A stretch of 64,000 nucleotides of DNA from Deinococcus aerophilus (GTDB taxonomy: Bacteria; Deinococcota; Deinococci; Deinococcales; Deinococcaceae): contig NZ_BMOM01000004.1 of assembly GCF_014647075.1 (NCBI RefSeq), forward strand, positions 124,001-188,000. Reading direction: 5' to 3'. This document shows positions 12,097 through 24,435 of the stretch, one piece after another; the stretch's first letter is position 1; each line of letters begins with the position of its first letter. The notes below the pieces were generated by a model, which saw nothing but the letters and a program-made list of their open reading frames with translations, ran no database searches and was not told the origin of the DNA. The translations under genes were made by a program, and so were the position numbers.

Positions 12097-12444
12097 GTGG
12101 CCCTGGGTTATGTCGGGGTCCTCACGGTGCGCGTGGAGATGCCGTGGGTGGGCAACCTCAAGGAAAAACGTGCCCTGGTGCGGCCGGTCGTCGAGCGCCT
12201 CAAGGCCCGCTTTCCGCTGACGGTGGCCCGGCTGGACGGTCTGGACGCCCACGACTGGGAAGTCATCGGCGTGGCGACCATCAGCAACGATTACCACTGG
12301 GTCCAGGAAACCCTCAAGATGGCCGCCGACTACATCGCCAGTGAGGGACCGTACCGCGTCACCTCCGAGGAAACCGAGATCACCGTACTGGGCGGGGACG
12401 ACGGAGAAGCGGACGCCTCCGGGATGGAGGAGGCCGACTGGTAG
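12097..12444 (+). CDS. DUF503 family protein (YlxP-like)
   Basis: 115 residues starting GTG, five bases after the stop of the HMA-like gene. The signature [19 protein letters not shown] and the following strand-helix pattern are typical of the YlxP/DUF503 family. That family is small and soluble, and often lies near rbfA in Firmicutes; its role is not established. The C-terminal tail is acidic. A strong terminator follows at 12471. Confidence 0.85.
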   Translation: MALGYVGVLTVRVEMPWVGNLKEKRALVRPVVERLKARFPLTVARLDGLDAHDWEVIGVATISNDYHWVQETLKMAADYIASEGPYRVTSEETEITVLGGDDGEADASGMEEADW

Positions 12445-12470
12445 GACTGACCTCGGGTCCCCACGGCAAA

Positions 12471-12507
12471 GGCGGCAGGGCACTGGACCCTGCCGCCCCC
12501 TTTTGTT
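12471..12507 (+). terminator. Rho-independent terminator after the DUF503 gene
   Basis: A perfect 10-base stem, GGCGGCAGGG with CCCTGCCGCC, a seven-base loop, then CCCTTTTGTT. It separates the plus-strand run ending at 12444 from the convergent signal peptidase gene. Confidence 0.85.
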
Positions 12508-12509
12508 GC

Positions 12510-13289
12510 CTACTTGTTCAGTTCACTTTTAAGGTTCCGGAAGCCTTCCGGACGGTCCAGCACGCGCAGGTTGAGCACGTTGGGGCCGCTGAGTTCCGAG
12601 ACCCGTTCGGTGGCACAGTCGTACTTGGCGGTCGTCTTGCGCATGATGGGCCAGACCACGGCGGCGGCCCGCCCGGCCACATCGCGCCGGGGCACCGGGC
12701 CAAACAGGCGCGAGTCTTCCGAGCCGTTCATGGTGCGGTTGTCGCCCATCACGAAGTACTGCCCGGCGGGCACGGTGATCTCGGGCTGGTCGGGCATCAC
12801 ACCCGCGCGGCTGGAGGTGGCCCCGTTCGCCAGCTCGCTCTGGGTGTCCCAGCAGCCCTGCTGACGCCAGTAGTCGGTGGTCCAGCTGGAGTCCAGCTTC
12901 ACGTCGTTGATGAAGACCTCGCCGGCCTCCACCCGGATGCGGTCGCCGGGCAGGCCGATCAGGCGCTTGATCAGAAAGGGGCGGTAGTTCCACAGGCCCA
13001 GGAAGTTCTTGTTGAGGTTGGGGATCTGTGCGGCGGCCTCGCGCGGCGGCTTGAAGATCACGATGTCGCCCCGGCTGAACTCGCCCACCCCGGCCTTGTG
13101 CAGCCAGGTTTCGTATTTGGGCACAAAAACGCGCTCGCGGTCACGCAGGTTGGGCATCATGCTGACGCCGTCCACGCCGACCAGGGTCGCCACGAACTGG
13201 GTAATCACCACCGCGAAGACAATGGGTTCCAGGAATTCCTTCCACACTTTCTGGAGGGCGGTGGGGCCAGCGGAGTTGAGTCTGGTCAT
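12510..13289 (-). CDS. lepB: Signal peptidase I
   Basis: 259 residues. It cleaves signal peptides on the outer face of the membrane. One N-terminal membrane anchor ([20 protein letters not shown]) precedes the catalytic Ser in GVSMMPNL. The catalytic Lys is in [11 protein letters not shown], and [19 protein letters not shown] is the conserved box E. An insertion between boxes C and E holds a tryptophan-rich segment. TATCCT lies nine bases before the ATG. Confidence 0.95.
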   Translation of the reverse strand: MTRLNSAGPTALQKVWKEFLEPIVFAVVITQFVATLVGVDGVSMMPNLRDRERVFVPKYETWLHKAGVGEFSRGDIVIFKPPREAAAQIPNLNKNFLGLWNYRPFLIKRLIGLPGDRIRVEAGEVFINDVKLDSSWTTDYWRQQGCWDTQSELANGATSSRAGVMPDQPEITVPAGQYFVMGDNRTMNGSEDSRLFGPVPRRDVAGRAAAVVWPIMRKTTAKYDCATERVSELSGPNVLNLRVLDRPEGFRNLKSELNK

Positions 13290-13298
13290 GCACCGCGC

Positions 13299-13304
13299 AG
13301 GATA
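13299..13304 (-). promoter_or_regulatory. -10 box, lepB
   Basis: TATCCT, nine bases before the ATG. Confidence 0.45.
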
Positions 13305-13389
13305 GCGGATTGGCCGCGTCCCGCTGGGGAGATGGCTCCGGCGGCCGGTCTGCGCTGGGCCGCGTGTGCCCCGGCACCACGCCACATGT

Positions 13390-14187
13390 TCACGACAGCA
13401 GGGCGCTCAGGCGCGGCAGTTCCCGCGTGGCCGCGTCCTTTCCCGCCAGGATGGCCTGCTCGGTGCGGTTGAAATTCATCAGGTCAATGTTGCCCAGGAC
13501 CGGGCGCAGCAACACGTCCGGGCGGTACAGGCTCAGCCGGGCGTCGGTCAGGCCCGCCTGCATGATCTCCACCGAGCGGCGCAGCGCCCGCACCGGCCCC
13601 AGACCGGCCTCTCTTTTCCACAACAGCACCCGCCGTTCGTGCAGTTCCAGCGGATCCGGGGCCGTGACGTCCACCGCCACGACGCGGCGCACTCCGAAGA
13701 ACAGCGCGGCGTCCACCGGCACCTGATTGACGATGCCGCCGTCGGCGAGCAACATGTCGTCCACGGGCACACTGTCAAGTGCGCCGGGATAGGCGCTGGT
13801 GGCGCGCAGGGCGGTGAAGAGGTCGCCGCGCGTCAGGTACAGGCCCCGGCCGGTGAGCAGATCGGTGGCGGTCAGGGCCAGCGGCAACTGAAGTTCCTCG
13901 AAGGTGCGCGGCAGGTGTCCGGCCAGCCAGTCCTCCATGGCCGAGATGCGGATCAGGCCGGTGCCGGGACGCCAGTCCAGCAACCGCCGCCACGACACGC
14001 CCGCCGAGATGCGTTCCAGGTCCGCGCCGCTGTACCCCGCCGCGACGAAGGCCCCCACCAGCCCCCCCATGCTCGTTCCGGCCACCACGCTGGGCCGCAG
14101 CCCCGCGTCTTCCAGCACCCGCCACACGCCGATGTGGGCCAGCCCGCGTGCGCCGCCGCCGCCCAGCACAAGTCCGTAACCCTTCAT
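13390..14187 (-). CDS. Patatin-like phospholipase
   Basis: 265 residues. The oxyanion hole is [13 protein letters not shown], the nucleophile Ser lies in GTSMGG, and the Asp of the dyad is in [11 protein letters not shown], so the enzyme should be active as a lipid acyl hydrolase (RssA/YchK type). There is no signal peptide. The ATG is seven bases after TACAAT, which rejects an ATG 18 bases upstream. It is transcribed divergently from the kinase gene. Confidence 0.9.
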   Translation of the reverse strand: MKGYGLVLGGGGARGLAHIGVWRVLEDAGLRPSVVAGTSMGGLVGAFVAAGYSGADLERISAGVSWRRLLDWRPGTGLIRISAMEDWLAGHLPRTFEELQLPLALTATDLLTGRGLYLTRGDLFTALRATSAYPGALDSVPVDDMLLADGGIVNQVPVDAALFFGVRRVVAVDVTAPDPLELHERRVLLWKREAGLGPVRALRRSVEIMQAGLTDARLSLYRPDVLLRPVLGNIDLMNFNRTEQAILAGKDAATRELPRLSALLS

Positions 14188-14194
14188 GGCACGG

Positions 14195-14200
14195 ATTGTA
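14195..14200 (-). promoter_or_regulatory. -10 box, patatin-like gene
   Basis: TACAAT, seven bases before the ATG. Confidence 0.6.
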
Positions 14201-14281
14201 GGCATCCCGGCGGCCCTCAGGGGCAGCCATGCCCCCAGCGGCCGCCGCTGCCAGGGCTACCCACCGGCACGGCAAGTGCGG

Positions 14282-14287
14282 TAGCGT
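14282..14287 (+). promoter_or_regulatory. -10 box, kinase gene
   Basis: TAGCGT, seven bases before the ATG. Confidence 0.5.
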
Positions 14288-14294
14288 GGGCCAA

Positions 14295-15047
14295 ATGCCT
14301 GTTGCAGGACAGCTGGTGGGAGACGGAATTCGGCTGGTCCGGCCGCTCGGACGCGGCTCCCACAGCCTGGTTTATTTCGCGGTGGACGCGAGCGGTCAAC
14401 CATGTGCCGTCAAGATCTTCCAGCCGCATCTGACGGTCTTTGCTGACCGCGAGTACCAGCATGCCTGCGGGCTGGACCATCCCCGGCTGGTCCACCTGCT
14501 GGGCCGCGCCAGCGTGGATGATCAGCCGGCCCTGATCACCACCCTGGCACGCGGGCAGGTGCTGTTCCAGCGCTATGCCCGGCGGCCCGCCGCCCGGTAC
14601 GAGCGGCGGGCCTTTCTGCTTACCCTGGCCCACCTGCTGGGCGCACTGGGCTACCTGCACAGCCGCAGGCTGGTGCACCGAGACATCAAGCCCGAGAACA
14701 TCCTGGTCGAGCCGGACGGCAGCGCCAAGCTGGTGGATCTGGACCTCGCGGGGCCCGCCTTTGAGACCTTCGAGGTGCCCACCCGCTTTGGTACGGCGGC
14801 CTTCCAGAGCCCCGAGGCGGCGCGTGGTGAGGCGCTGGGCCCGGAGAGCGACCTGTACGGGGTGGGCGTGCTGCTCGGCTGGGGCCTGTACGGACAGCTG
14901 ATCTGCCCCGACGAGGCCCTGCCGGAGCTGAATGATCCCCTGCTTCCCCTGTACGGCGCCCTGACCCGTCAGGACCGCCGCCGCCGCCCTGACGACGCCT
15001 GCTGGGTGCGTCAGGAACTGCTGCGCCTGGCCGCACTGCCCCTGTAG
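14295..15047 (+). CDS. Compact Ser/Thr protein kinase (DLD variant)
   Basis: 250 residues, a bare kinase domain. The Gly-rich loop is [10 protein letters not shown], the ATP Lys is in CAVKIF, the catalytic loop is [11 protein letters not shown], and the APE equivalent is FQSPEAARG with a following SDLYGVG. The metal-binding DFG motif reads DLD (KLVDLDLAG): the Asp is kept, but Phe and Gly are replaced. There is no membrane segment or sensor domain, unlike PknB-type kinases. TAGCGT ends seven bases before the ATG. Targets are unknown. Confidence 0.9.
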   Translation: MPVAGQLVGDGIRLVRPLGRGSHSLVYFAVDASGQPCAVKIFQPHLTVFADREYQHACGLDHPRLVHLLGRASVDDQPALITTLARGQVLFQRYARRPAARYERRAFLLTLAHLLGALGYLHSRRLVHRDIKPENILVEPDGSAKLVDLDLAGPAFETFEVPTRFGTAAFQSPEAARGEALGPESDLYGVGVLLGWGLYGQLICPDEALPELNDPLLPLYGALTRQDRRRRPDDACWVRQELLRLAALPL

Positions 15048-15084
15048 GCGGCCAGGACGCTGGGCGGCCGGCCCAGGCCCGGTG

Positions 15085-16692
<1,608 letters not shown>

Positions 16693-16698
16693 GACGGG

Positions 16699-16704
16699 AG
16701 GCTA
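16699..16704 (-). promoter_or_regulatory. -10 box, GH13 alpha-glucosidase gene
   Basis: TAGCCT, six bases before the ATG. Confidence 0.5.
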
Positions 16705-16786
16705 GCAGGAAACATGCCGGAACTGAATCGATTCAGCTCGGCTGTCTAGAGAACCGGGACCGGGATGCAGCTGTCCCGGCGCAGGC

Positions 16787-16829
16787 CACGAGAAGCGGCG
16801 GACCCTGACCTGGTCCGCCGCTTCTCGTG
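16787..16829. repeat. Perfect 18-base inverted repeat without T tract
   Basis: Arms 16787-16804 and 16812-16829 are perfectly complementary around a seven-base loop. It sits just after the stop of the peptide-permease operon. There is no run of T on either side, so it is either an unusual terminator or a 3' mRNA-stabilising hairpin. Confidence 0.75.
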
Positions 16830-16839
16830 AACGCTGGTC

Positions 16840-17841
<1,002 letters not shown>

Positions 17842-17851
17842 AGGGCCCTCA

Positions 17852-18880
17852 CTAGTTGTACTGAATCCGGGGGTCGAGGGCCGCGTAGCTCAGGTCGACC
17901 AGCAGGTTCACGAGGCTGACCACGAGCGCGGCGAAGATCACGCCGCCCTGAATGATGGGATAGTCACGCTGGCTGATGGCCTCGTAGACCCACGAGCCGA
18001 TGCCCGGCCACGAGAAGATGGTCTCGGTGAGCACCGCGCCGCCCAGCAGTGCGCCCGCCTGCAGGCCGATGACCGTGACGACCGGCAGCAGCGCATTGCG
18101 CAGCGCATGCTTGATGGTCACGGCGTTGGCGGCCAGTCCCTTGGCGCGGGCCGTACGCACGTAGTCCTGGCCCAGCACGTCCAGCAGGCTGCTGCGCGTG
18201 ATGCGCGAGATGATCGCCAGCGGAATGCTGCCCAGCGCGATGGCGGGCAGGATCAGGTGCCGCAGGGCGTCCCAGAAGGCACCCCAGTTGCCGGTGATGA
18301 TCGAGTCGAGCAGATAGAAGCCGGTCACGGGCTGCAGGTTGAACTCGTAGCCCAGCCGGGCGCTCGGGGGAAGCCAGCCCAGCTTGACCGCGAAGAAGTA
18401 CGACAGCAGCAGGCCCAGCCAGAACACCGGCATGCTGACCCCCACCAGACTGATGCCGGTCGCGAGGTTGTCCCAGCCGCTGTTGCGCCGCAGGGCCGCC
18501 AGAATGCCGGCGGGCATGCCCACGATCAGGGCGAAGAACAGCGCGGCGATGCTCAGCTCCGCCGTGGCCGGAAAGCGCGCGGCCAGCTCATTGCGAACCG
18601 GGATGTTGCTTTTCAGACCGCTGCCCAGGTCGCCCTGCAGCAGCGCGCCGATGTACTTGGGGTACTGCGCTTCAAGCGGATTGGCCGGGTTAAAAAACCA
18701 CGGCTTGTTCAGGCCCAGCTGCTCGCGCAGGGCCGCCGCCGCTTCCGGGGTGGCCCGCTCGCCCAGCATGGCGACGGCGGGATCGCCGGGAATAGAACGC
18801 ACAAACACAAACACCACCAGGCTGATGCCCAGCATGACCAGCACGGTCCGCAACAGGCGGCGGATCAGGTAACTGCCCAA
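17852..18880 (-). CDS. Peptide/nickel ABC permease, DppB type (TTG start)
   Basis: 342 residues with about six membrane helices. It starts LGSYLIRRLLRTVLVMLGIS, typical of DppB. LGSGLKSNIPV and the loop TARAKGLAANAVTIKHALRN (EAA motif) support the assignment. The TTG start is chosen because a near-perfect AAGGAGGT site ends five bases upstream; no ATG fits the family N-terminus. It partners the DppC-type permease downstream and the binding protein upstream. Confidence 0.9.
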   Translation of the reverse strand: MGSYLIRRLLRTVLVMLGISLVVFVFVRSIPGDPAVAMLGERATPEAAAALREQLGLNKPWFFNPANPLEAQYPKYIGALLQGDLGSGLKSNIPVRNELAARFPATAELSIAALFFALIVGMPAGILAALRRNSGWDNLATGISLVGVSMPVFWLGLLLSYFFAVKLGWLPPSARLGYEFNLQPVTGFYLLDSIITGNWGAFWDALRHLILPAIALGSIPLAIISRITRSSLLDVLGQDYVRTARAKGLAANAVTIKHALRNALLPVVTVIGLQAGALLGGAVLTETIFSWPGIGSWVYEAISQRDYPIIQGGVIFAALVVSLVNLLVDLSYAALDPRIQYN

Positions 18881-18885
18881 AGCAG

Positions 18886-18893
18886 ACCTCCTT
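18886..18893 (-). promoter_or_regulatory. Strong ribosome binding site for the DppB TTG start
   Basis: AAGGAGGT on the minus strand, five bases before TTG at 18880. It decides the start of the permease. Confidence 0.8.
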
Positions 18894-18991
18894 GGATTCG
18901 CGTCACGCGAAGCCGGAACAAAGAACGAAAAAGGATGGGCCAACCTGCACCGGTCCGGGCAGTTTACCCCCAACACTGTGGCCCTGACTCA

Positions 18992-19033
18992 GGCAGGGGG
19001 GCAGACCCCTATGCGGAAATCTGCCCCCCTGCC
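18992..19033. repeat. 14-base inverted repeat between binding protein and permease genes
   Basis: Arms 18992-19005 and 19020-19033 pair perfectly around 14 bases. It lies 18 bases after the binding-protein stop and well before the permease start, with no T tract. Hairpins here are known in other ABC operons to protect binding-protein mRNA and lower permease expression; that role is inferred. Confidence 0.7.
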
Positions 19034-19050
19034 CGAACGCGCGTGTGGCC

Positions 19051-20628
19051 TTACTTCTTGCCGGCGATGCTGATGGTGTTGAAGGACTCGCTGCCCAGCG
19101 GGCTGGGGGTCCAGCCCTTGACGTAGGTCTGGGCGGCGGCCAGCGGCTGGCTGTGCACTATCGGCACGCGGTACGCCGCGTCGTAGGTCAGATCGTGGAT
19201 CTGGCTGTAGACCTTGGCCTTGGCCGCCTGGGTGGTCGCGGCGCGGCCCTGTTCCAGCAGCTTCTGCAACTCGGGCGGGTTCCAGCCGATGTCGCTGCTG
19301 CCGTTCTCGCCGTAGTACGCACCGTAGAAGTTGTCCGGGTCGCCGTAGTCGCCGGTCCAGCCGATCATGTACATGTCGAAGCCGGGTTCGGCGTTGCGGT
19401 CTTGCAGGTACTTGGCCCAGTCCTCGGTCTTGAGGTTGACCTTGATGCCGATGGCGCTCAGATCGGCGGCCATCGCCTCGGCGATGGGTTTGGGGTTGGG
19501 GAAGTACGGACGGCTGACCGGCATGTACCACAGGTCGATCGAGAAGCCGTTGGGGTAGCCGGCCTCGGCGAGCATCTTCTTGGCGGCGGCCGGGTCAAAC
19601 TTGTAGTCGGCCGGTACCTTGCTGCTGTTCGCCCAGGCCAGCACGGGCGGCACGAAGCTGGCGTTGCTGGTGCCCAGCCCGTTCCAGAACGCATCCACGA
19701 TGGCCTTCTTGTTGATCGCCATGGAGATGGCCTGACGCACCTTGTCGTTTTTCAGGTACTGGTTTCTGTTGTTCATGCTGACGAAGCCCACGTTGAAGCT
19801 GGGACGCTTGATCGCCACCAGATTCTTGTCGGCCTGCACGCTCTTGAGGCTGTCGGGGGTCAGGTCGTTGGCGAAGTCGATGGTACCGGCCTTCAGCTCG
19901 TTCAGGCGCTGGGAGGCGTCCTTGATCGAGCGGATGACCAGCTGGTCCACCTTGGGCTTCTCGCCCCAGTACGTCTTGTTGGGGGCCAGGGTCACGCGGT
20001 CACCGGTGCGCCAGCTCTGGAAGATGAAGGGGCCCGAGCCGACGGGCTTGCTCGCGGGCGTGCCGTACTTGGCGCCCTCCTTCTTGATGGCGGTCGGGGA
20101 GGCGATGCCGAAGTACCCGGCAGCCAGCACGTTGGGCAGCACGCTGCTGGGCTTGTTCAGGTCCACGCGCACGGTAGAGTCGTTGACCTTGACGATGTTC
20201 TTGATGACGGCGGTGGGGTCACCCTTGAAGCCGCCGAGCAGGTCGCCGATGATCTCGAAGGTGCGGCCCTGGTCGCGGAAGCCGTAGGGGTGGCTCTTGT
20301 CCCACCAGCGGCTGAGGTTGAACACGATGGCGTCGGCGTTGACCGGGGTGCCGTCATGGAACTTCACGCCCGGGCGCAGCTTGAAGGTCCACTGCGTGGC
20401 GTTGGCATTGCTGGACCACGAGGTGGCCAGGGCCGGCGCGAGATCGGTGGAGCCGTCCTTGAAGCCGACGAGGGTGTCATAGATCTGGCGCTGGACCAGA
20501 ATGCTGATGCCGTCGGTGATGTTGCCCGATTCCAGGCTGACGGGTTCACCGTTGCCGCCGAAGACCAGCGTGGCGGCGCTGGCAGCGGGCAGGGTGGCGA
20601 GCAGGGCGGTCAGAAGCAGTTTCTTCAT
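19051..20628 (-). CDS. Peptide-type ABC substrate-binding protein (SBP family 5)
   Basis: 525 residues. The signal peptide MKKLLLTALLATLPAASA is cleaved near AAT. The family-5 signature region WTFKLRPGVKFHDGTPVNAD is clear, and a later stretch is typical of DppA/OppA proteins. It binds peptides or similar solutes outside the membrane and delivers them to the DppBC-type permeases downstream. The start has GGAGG six bases before the ATG. A consensus promoter lies at 20721-20749. Confidence 0.92.
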   Translation of the reverse strand: MKKLLLTALLATLPAASAATLVFGGNGEPVSLESGNITDGISILVQRQIYDTLVGFKDGSTDLAPALATSWSSNANATQWTFKLRPGVKFHDGTPVNADAIVFNLSRWWDKSHPYGFRDQGRTFEIIGDLLGGFKGDPTAVIKNIVKVNDSTVRVDLNKPSSVLPNVLAAGYFGIASPTAIKKEGAKYGTPASKPVGSGPFIFQSWRTGDRVTLAPNKTYWGEKPKVDQLVIRSIKDASQRLNELKAGTIDFANDLTPDSLKSVQADKNLVAIKRPSFNVGFVSMNNRNQYLKNDKVRQAISMAINKKAIVDAFWNGLGTSNASFVPPVLAWANSSKVPADYKFDPAAAKKMLAEAGYPNGFSIDLWYMPVSRPYFPNPKPIAEAMAADLSAIGIKVNLKTEDWAKYLQDRNAEPGFDMYMIGWTGDYGDPDNFYGAYYGENGSSDIGWNPPELQKLLEQGRAATTQAAKAKVYSQIHDLTYDAAYRVPIVHSQPLAAAQTYVKGWTPSPLGSESFNTISIAGKK

Positions 20629-20720
20629 GTGAAGCCTCCAGGCCCGGACACGCCTCACCTCCGCGCACGGCGGATACGGGTGAGGAGTCAGGGCGATGAG
20701 AAAAGGTAGAACGTGGGCTA

Positions 20721-20749
20721 AGCGTAGGGTGATGCCGGAGGGGTGTCAA
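20721..20749 (-). promoter_or_regulatory. Consensus sigma-70 type promoter of the peptide ABC operon
   Basis: On the minus strand: TTGACA, exactly 17 bases, TACGCT. It gives a leader of roughly 85 bases before the binding-protein ATG, unlike the leaderless promoters elsewhere in the window. Confidence 0.75.
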
Positions 20750-20793
20750 GCTGTCCGGTCACGGTGGACGGCTGGGATCGCGTCCAGGCCACA

Positions 20794-22833
20794 CTATTTC
20801 CCATTCCCGATCAGGGTCAGACCGATCAGGGTGGGGTTGGCGTTTTTGCCCTCACTGACCACGGTGACCGACCGGATGACCGCGGCGGGTCTGGGATTGG
20901 TCCATTCCAGCACGGGCACAGCCACCGGCAGTCCGTCCGCCGTCTGGCCGGAGAAGCCGGGGGCCGGGATCATGGAAGTGGGCAGCGTATCGGTCCACGC
21001 GCGGATGTGCCGGCCGTATTCCAGCGGCTGCACCAGCTTGGTGCCGTCGGCGTATTCGATCTCGTAGCGTCCGATCACCTCACGGGCCAGGGCCGAGGGC
21101 CAGCCGGTGGTGTGCAAAAAGGCGAGGGCGTCGGCCTTGCGCCCGATTTCCAGGGTGACCTGTGTGGGCAGGTCGCTGACAGCCCCCCGCGCTCCCTTGA
21201 GCATCACTGCGCCGGAGATGTCGAACTTATATGCCCCGATCTGCTGAAGTCCGGTCTTTAGATTGCGCAGGTCAATGTCCGGGCCCTTGAGAATCCAGCC
21301 GGTTTCATCGTTGTCGGTCAGGCTGCGCGTTACGTGTGGTCTCAGGTTCACGGCCGCGCCGGTCGCCGCGCGGTATGCCACGGGCGCGTACAGGTCGCGG
21401 TAGCGTGCCTCGGCGTTCGTCACGGGCGGCGCGTCCGGGTTCCAGAACGCGCCCGCTGCCCTCACATAGGCCACGCCTTGCTGCGCCTGCCCGTCCCAGA
21501 TGCTGGGGTTGCCGAAATACCCGGTCCAGCGCGTCTGGATCATGCCCAGGGCGCCTGCTTTCTGTGCCGCCTGCGCCAGTCCCTCGGCATTGCCTGCCTC
21601 ATCCCACGACGCGCCCAGCACCGGGAAGCCCAGGCCGGCAATCTGCTGCAGCGCCGGATAACCGCTGCCGGGGGCATAGTTCCAGTACGCCACCTGAAGG
21701 TCTTTGGGCAACCGGGCGGACAGACTGCCGATCACCGAATCCGAGAAAGCCGAGTCGTGCCAGATCATGGTGTTCACGCCCAGCGCCTTCAGGGCGTCGT
21801 GAATCCTCACCGTGTCGTTCAGGAACAGCTGCTCAAAACCCGCTGCCCGGCCGTTTTCCCGTGCTGGAAAGCGGTCGCGGTTGCGCACCTCATCGTGCCC
21901 GATGTGGACGGTCTTTGGCCGAAAGACCTCTACCGCCTCTTTCAGGATGGGCAAGACCACGCGGCTGTAGGTGGCCGGATTCAGGGTGTCGTAGGCGTAC
22001 GGGTTCTGGGATTCGGGGTCTTGGTACAGGTCCTTGTTGGCCCCGCCGTAGAACATCCACTGCACATGCCCCAGCGTCTCGATCAGCGGAATGACCTCCA
22101 GTCCGTGCGTGCGTGCGAGATCGGCCACGCGCCGGGCCTCGGCCTTGCTCGCGCCGCCGGGGTGAGCGAAGCCTCCGGCGCGGGCCGCGTCCCACTGCAC
22201 GTAATTGCTCATGACCAGAACGGCGTTGTACTTCAGGGCCGCGAGCATGGGAACCAGCGCGTCGTTGACCCCCTTGCTGTACTGGTCAAGGTAAATCATG
22301 GCGACGCGCTGCTTCAGGGCGGGAGAGTCGCTGATCCGGGCAAAACGCAGCCCCGCCGGTGTCAGCAGTTGCCGCAGCGTCTGTGCGCCCTCGTAGGCAC
22401 CCCGCGCGTCCGCGCCCACGATGTACGCGCCGCCCGCGTCTATCCACAACGCGTAGCCCTCGGCTGCGGCGGTGTCCAGGCCCGCCGCCTTCGCCTTGGC
22501 GGCCAGGGCCGGGTCCGCCCGGGTCCCGATCACGATGGCCGGGCCGCTGCTTGTGGCTTCCGGCAGATTCGCCCCCAGCCGCGATTTCCATTCCTCACGC
22601 AGGTCGCGGGCGGCCCAGCCGAGTTCGGGGGCGCTTCCCACCGTGCGCAGGCCCAGCCCGGTCAGGGGCAGCGTGCCGGCAGGGAACTCCGCCCGCTTGG
22701 GCTGCGGCACCAGCTGGGTGGCCGGCGTCTGGGCACGGGCGTCGGGGATGGGGGTAATTTGCAGAGGAGTGGCGTGGGCCGCGGGAAGCCCCAGAAACAG
22801 GGTGGCGCTCAGTGTGAGCAGGGTTCGGGTCAT
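20794..22833 (-). CDS. GH20 beta-N-acetylhexosaminidase, secreted
   Basis: 679 residues with a signal peptide (MTRTLLTLSATLFLGLPAAHA). An N-terminal GH20b-like domain (residues about 40-160) precedes a TIM barrel. KTVHIGHDEV contains the catalytic Asp-Glu pair of substrate-assisted GH20 enzymes. The C-terminal 170 residues look like a beta-sandwich that could be a carbohydrate-binding domain. It should release terminal GlcNAc or GalNAc outside the cytoplasm. The start has AAGGAGG upstream. It lies downstream of a sugar-binding protein on the same strand, so a single amino-sugar locus is likely. Confidence 0.88.
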   Translation of the reverse strand: MTRTLLTLSATLFLGLPAAHATPLQITPIPDARAQTPATQLVPQPKRAEFPAGTLPLTGLGLRTVGSAPELGWAARDLREEWKSRLGANLPEATSSGPAIVIGTRADPALAAKAKAAGLDTAAAEGYALWIDAGGAYIVGADARGAYEGAQTLRQLLTPAGLRFARISDSPALKQRVAMIYLDQYSKGVNDALVPMLAALKYNAVLVMSNYVQWDAARAGGFAHPGGASKAEARRVADLARTHGLEVIPLIETLGHVQWMFYGGANKDLYQDPESQNPYAYDTLNPATYSRVVLPILKEAVEVFRPKTVHIGHDEVRNRDRFPARENGRAAGFEQLFLNDTVRIHDALKALGVNTMIWHDSAFSDSVIGSLSARLPKDLQVAYWNYAPGSGYPALQQIAGLGFPVLGASWDEAGNAEGLAQAAQKAGALGMIQTRWTGYFGNPSIWDGQAQQGVAYVRAAGAFWNPDAPPVTNAEARYRDLYAPVAYRAATGAAVNLRPHVTRSLTDNDETGWILKGPDIDLRNLKTGLQQIGAYKFDISGAVMLKGARGAVSDLPTQVTLEIGRKADALAFLHTTGWPSALAREVIGRYEIEYADGTKLVQPLEYGRHIRAWTDTLPTSMIPAPGFSGQTADGLPVAVPVLEWTNPRPAAVIRSVTVVSEGKNANPTLIGLTLIGNGK

Positions 22834-22876
22834 GGCGTCCCTCCTTGGGTCGGTTCATGGAGAAGCGGGCGGGGGG

Positions 22877-22912
22877 CGCTCCACTCTGCCCGTTTCAGAG
22901 AAAGCGGGAGCG
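22877..22912. repeat. Nested hairpin between the sugar-binding protein and GH20 genes
   Basis: Inner stem 22889-22896 with 22900-22908 (one bulged base, three-base loop) lies inside an outer stem CGCTCC with GGAGCG. It has no T tract. It may separate binding-protein and GH20 expression levels. Confidence 0.4.
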
Positions 22913-22951
22913 TCCGGGCTTGCCCCGAACACCCCCGCCCTCGGCACAGCC

Positions 22952-24205
<1,254 letters not shown>

Positions 24206-24232
24206 GAGACTCCTTGGACGGTACAGGGCAAA

Positions 24233-24284
24233 GGTGCAGTGATATGGACAGGGTGCAGTGATATGGACAGGGTGCGGTGAATGG
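24233..24284. repeat. Tandem 19-base repeat upstream of the sugar-binding protein
   Basis: Units 24233-24251 and 24252-24270 are identical; a third, partial and diverged unit follows from 24271. They lie 28 bases before the ATG of the minus-strand binding protein, between it and the divergent GH3 gene. They may be repeated sites for a sugar regulator. Confidence 0.7.
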
Positions 24285-24422
24285 GGGGGGAGAAAAAGCT
24301 CCGCAGGTGCAAATTGAGGATGTGCCGAGAATGTAGCGTGAGGCGGCTTCCATTGCCTGAGAATTTGCCCGGCGTCCTCATGTGCCGCGCCCCCGGCTTG
24401 CCCCACTCTGGGGGGCGCGCGC

Positions 24423-24428
24423 TACGCT
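24423..24428 (+). promoter_or_regulatory. -10 box, GH3 gene
   Basis: TACGCT, seven bases before the GTG; it decides this start. Confidence 0.55.
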
Positions 24429-24435
24429 GGCCCAC

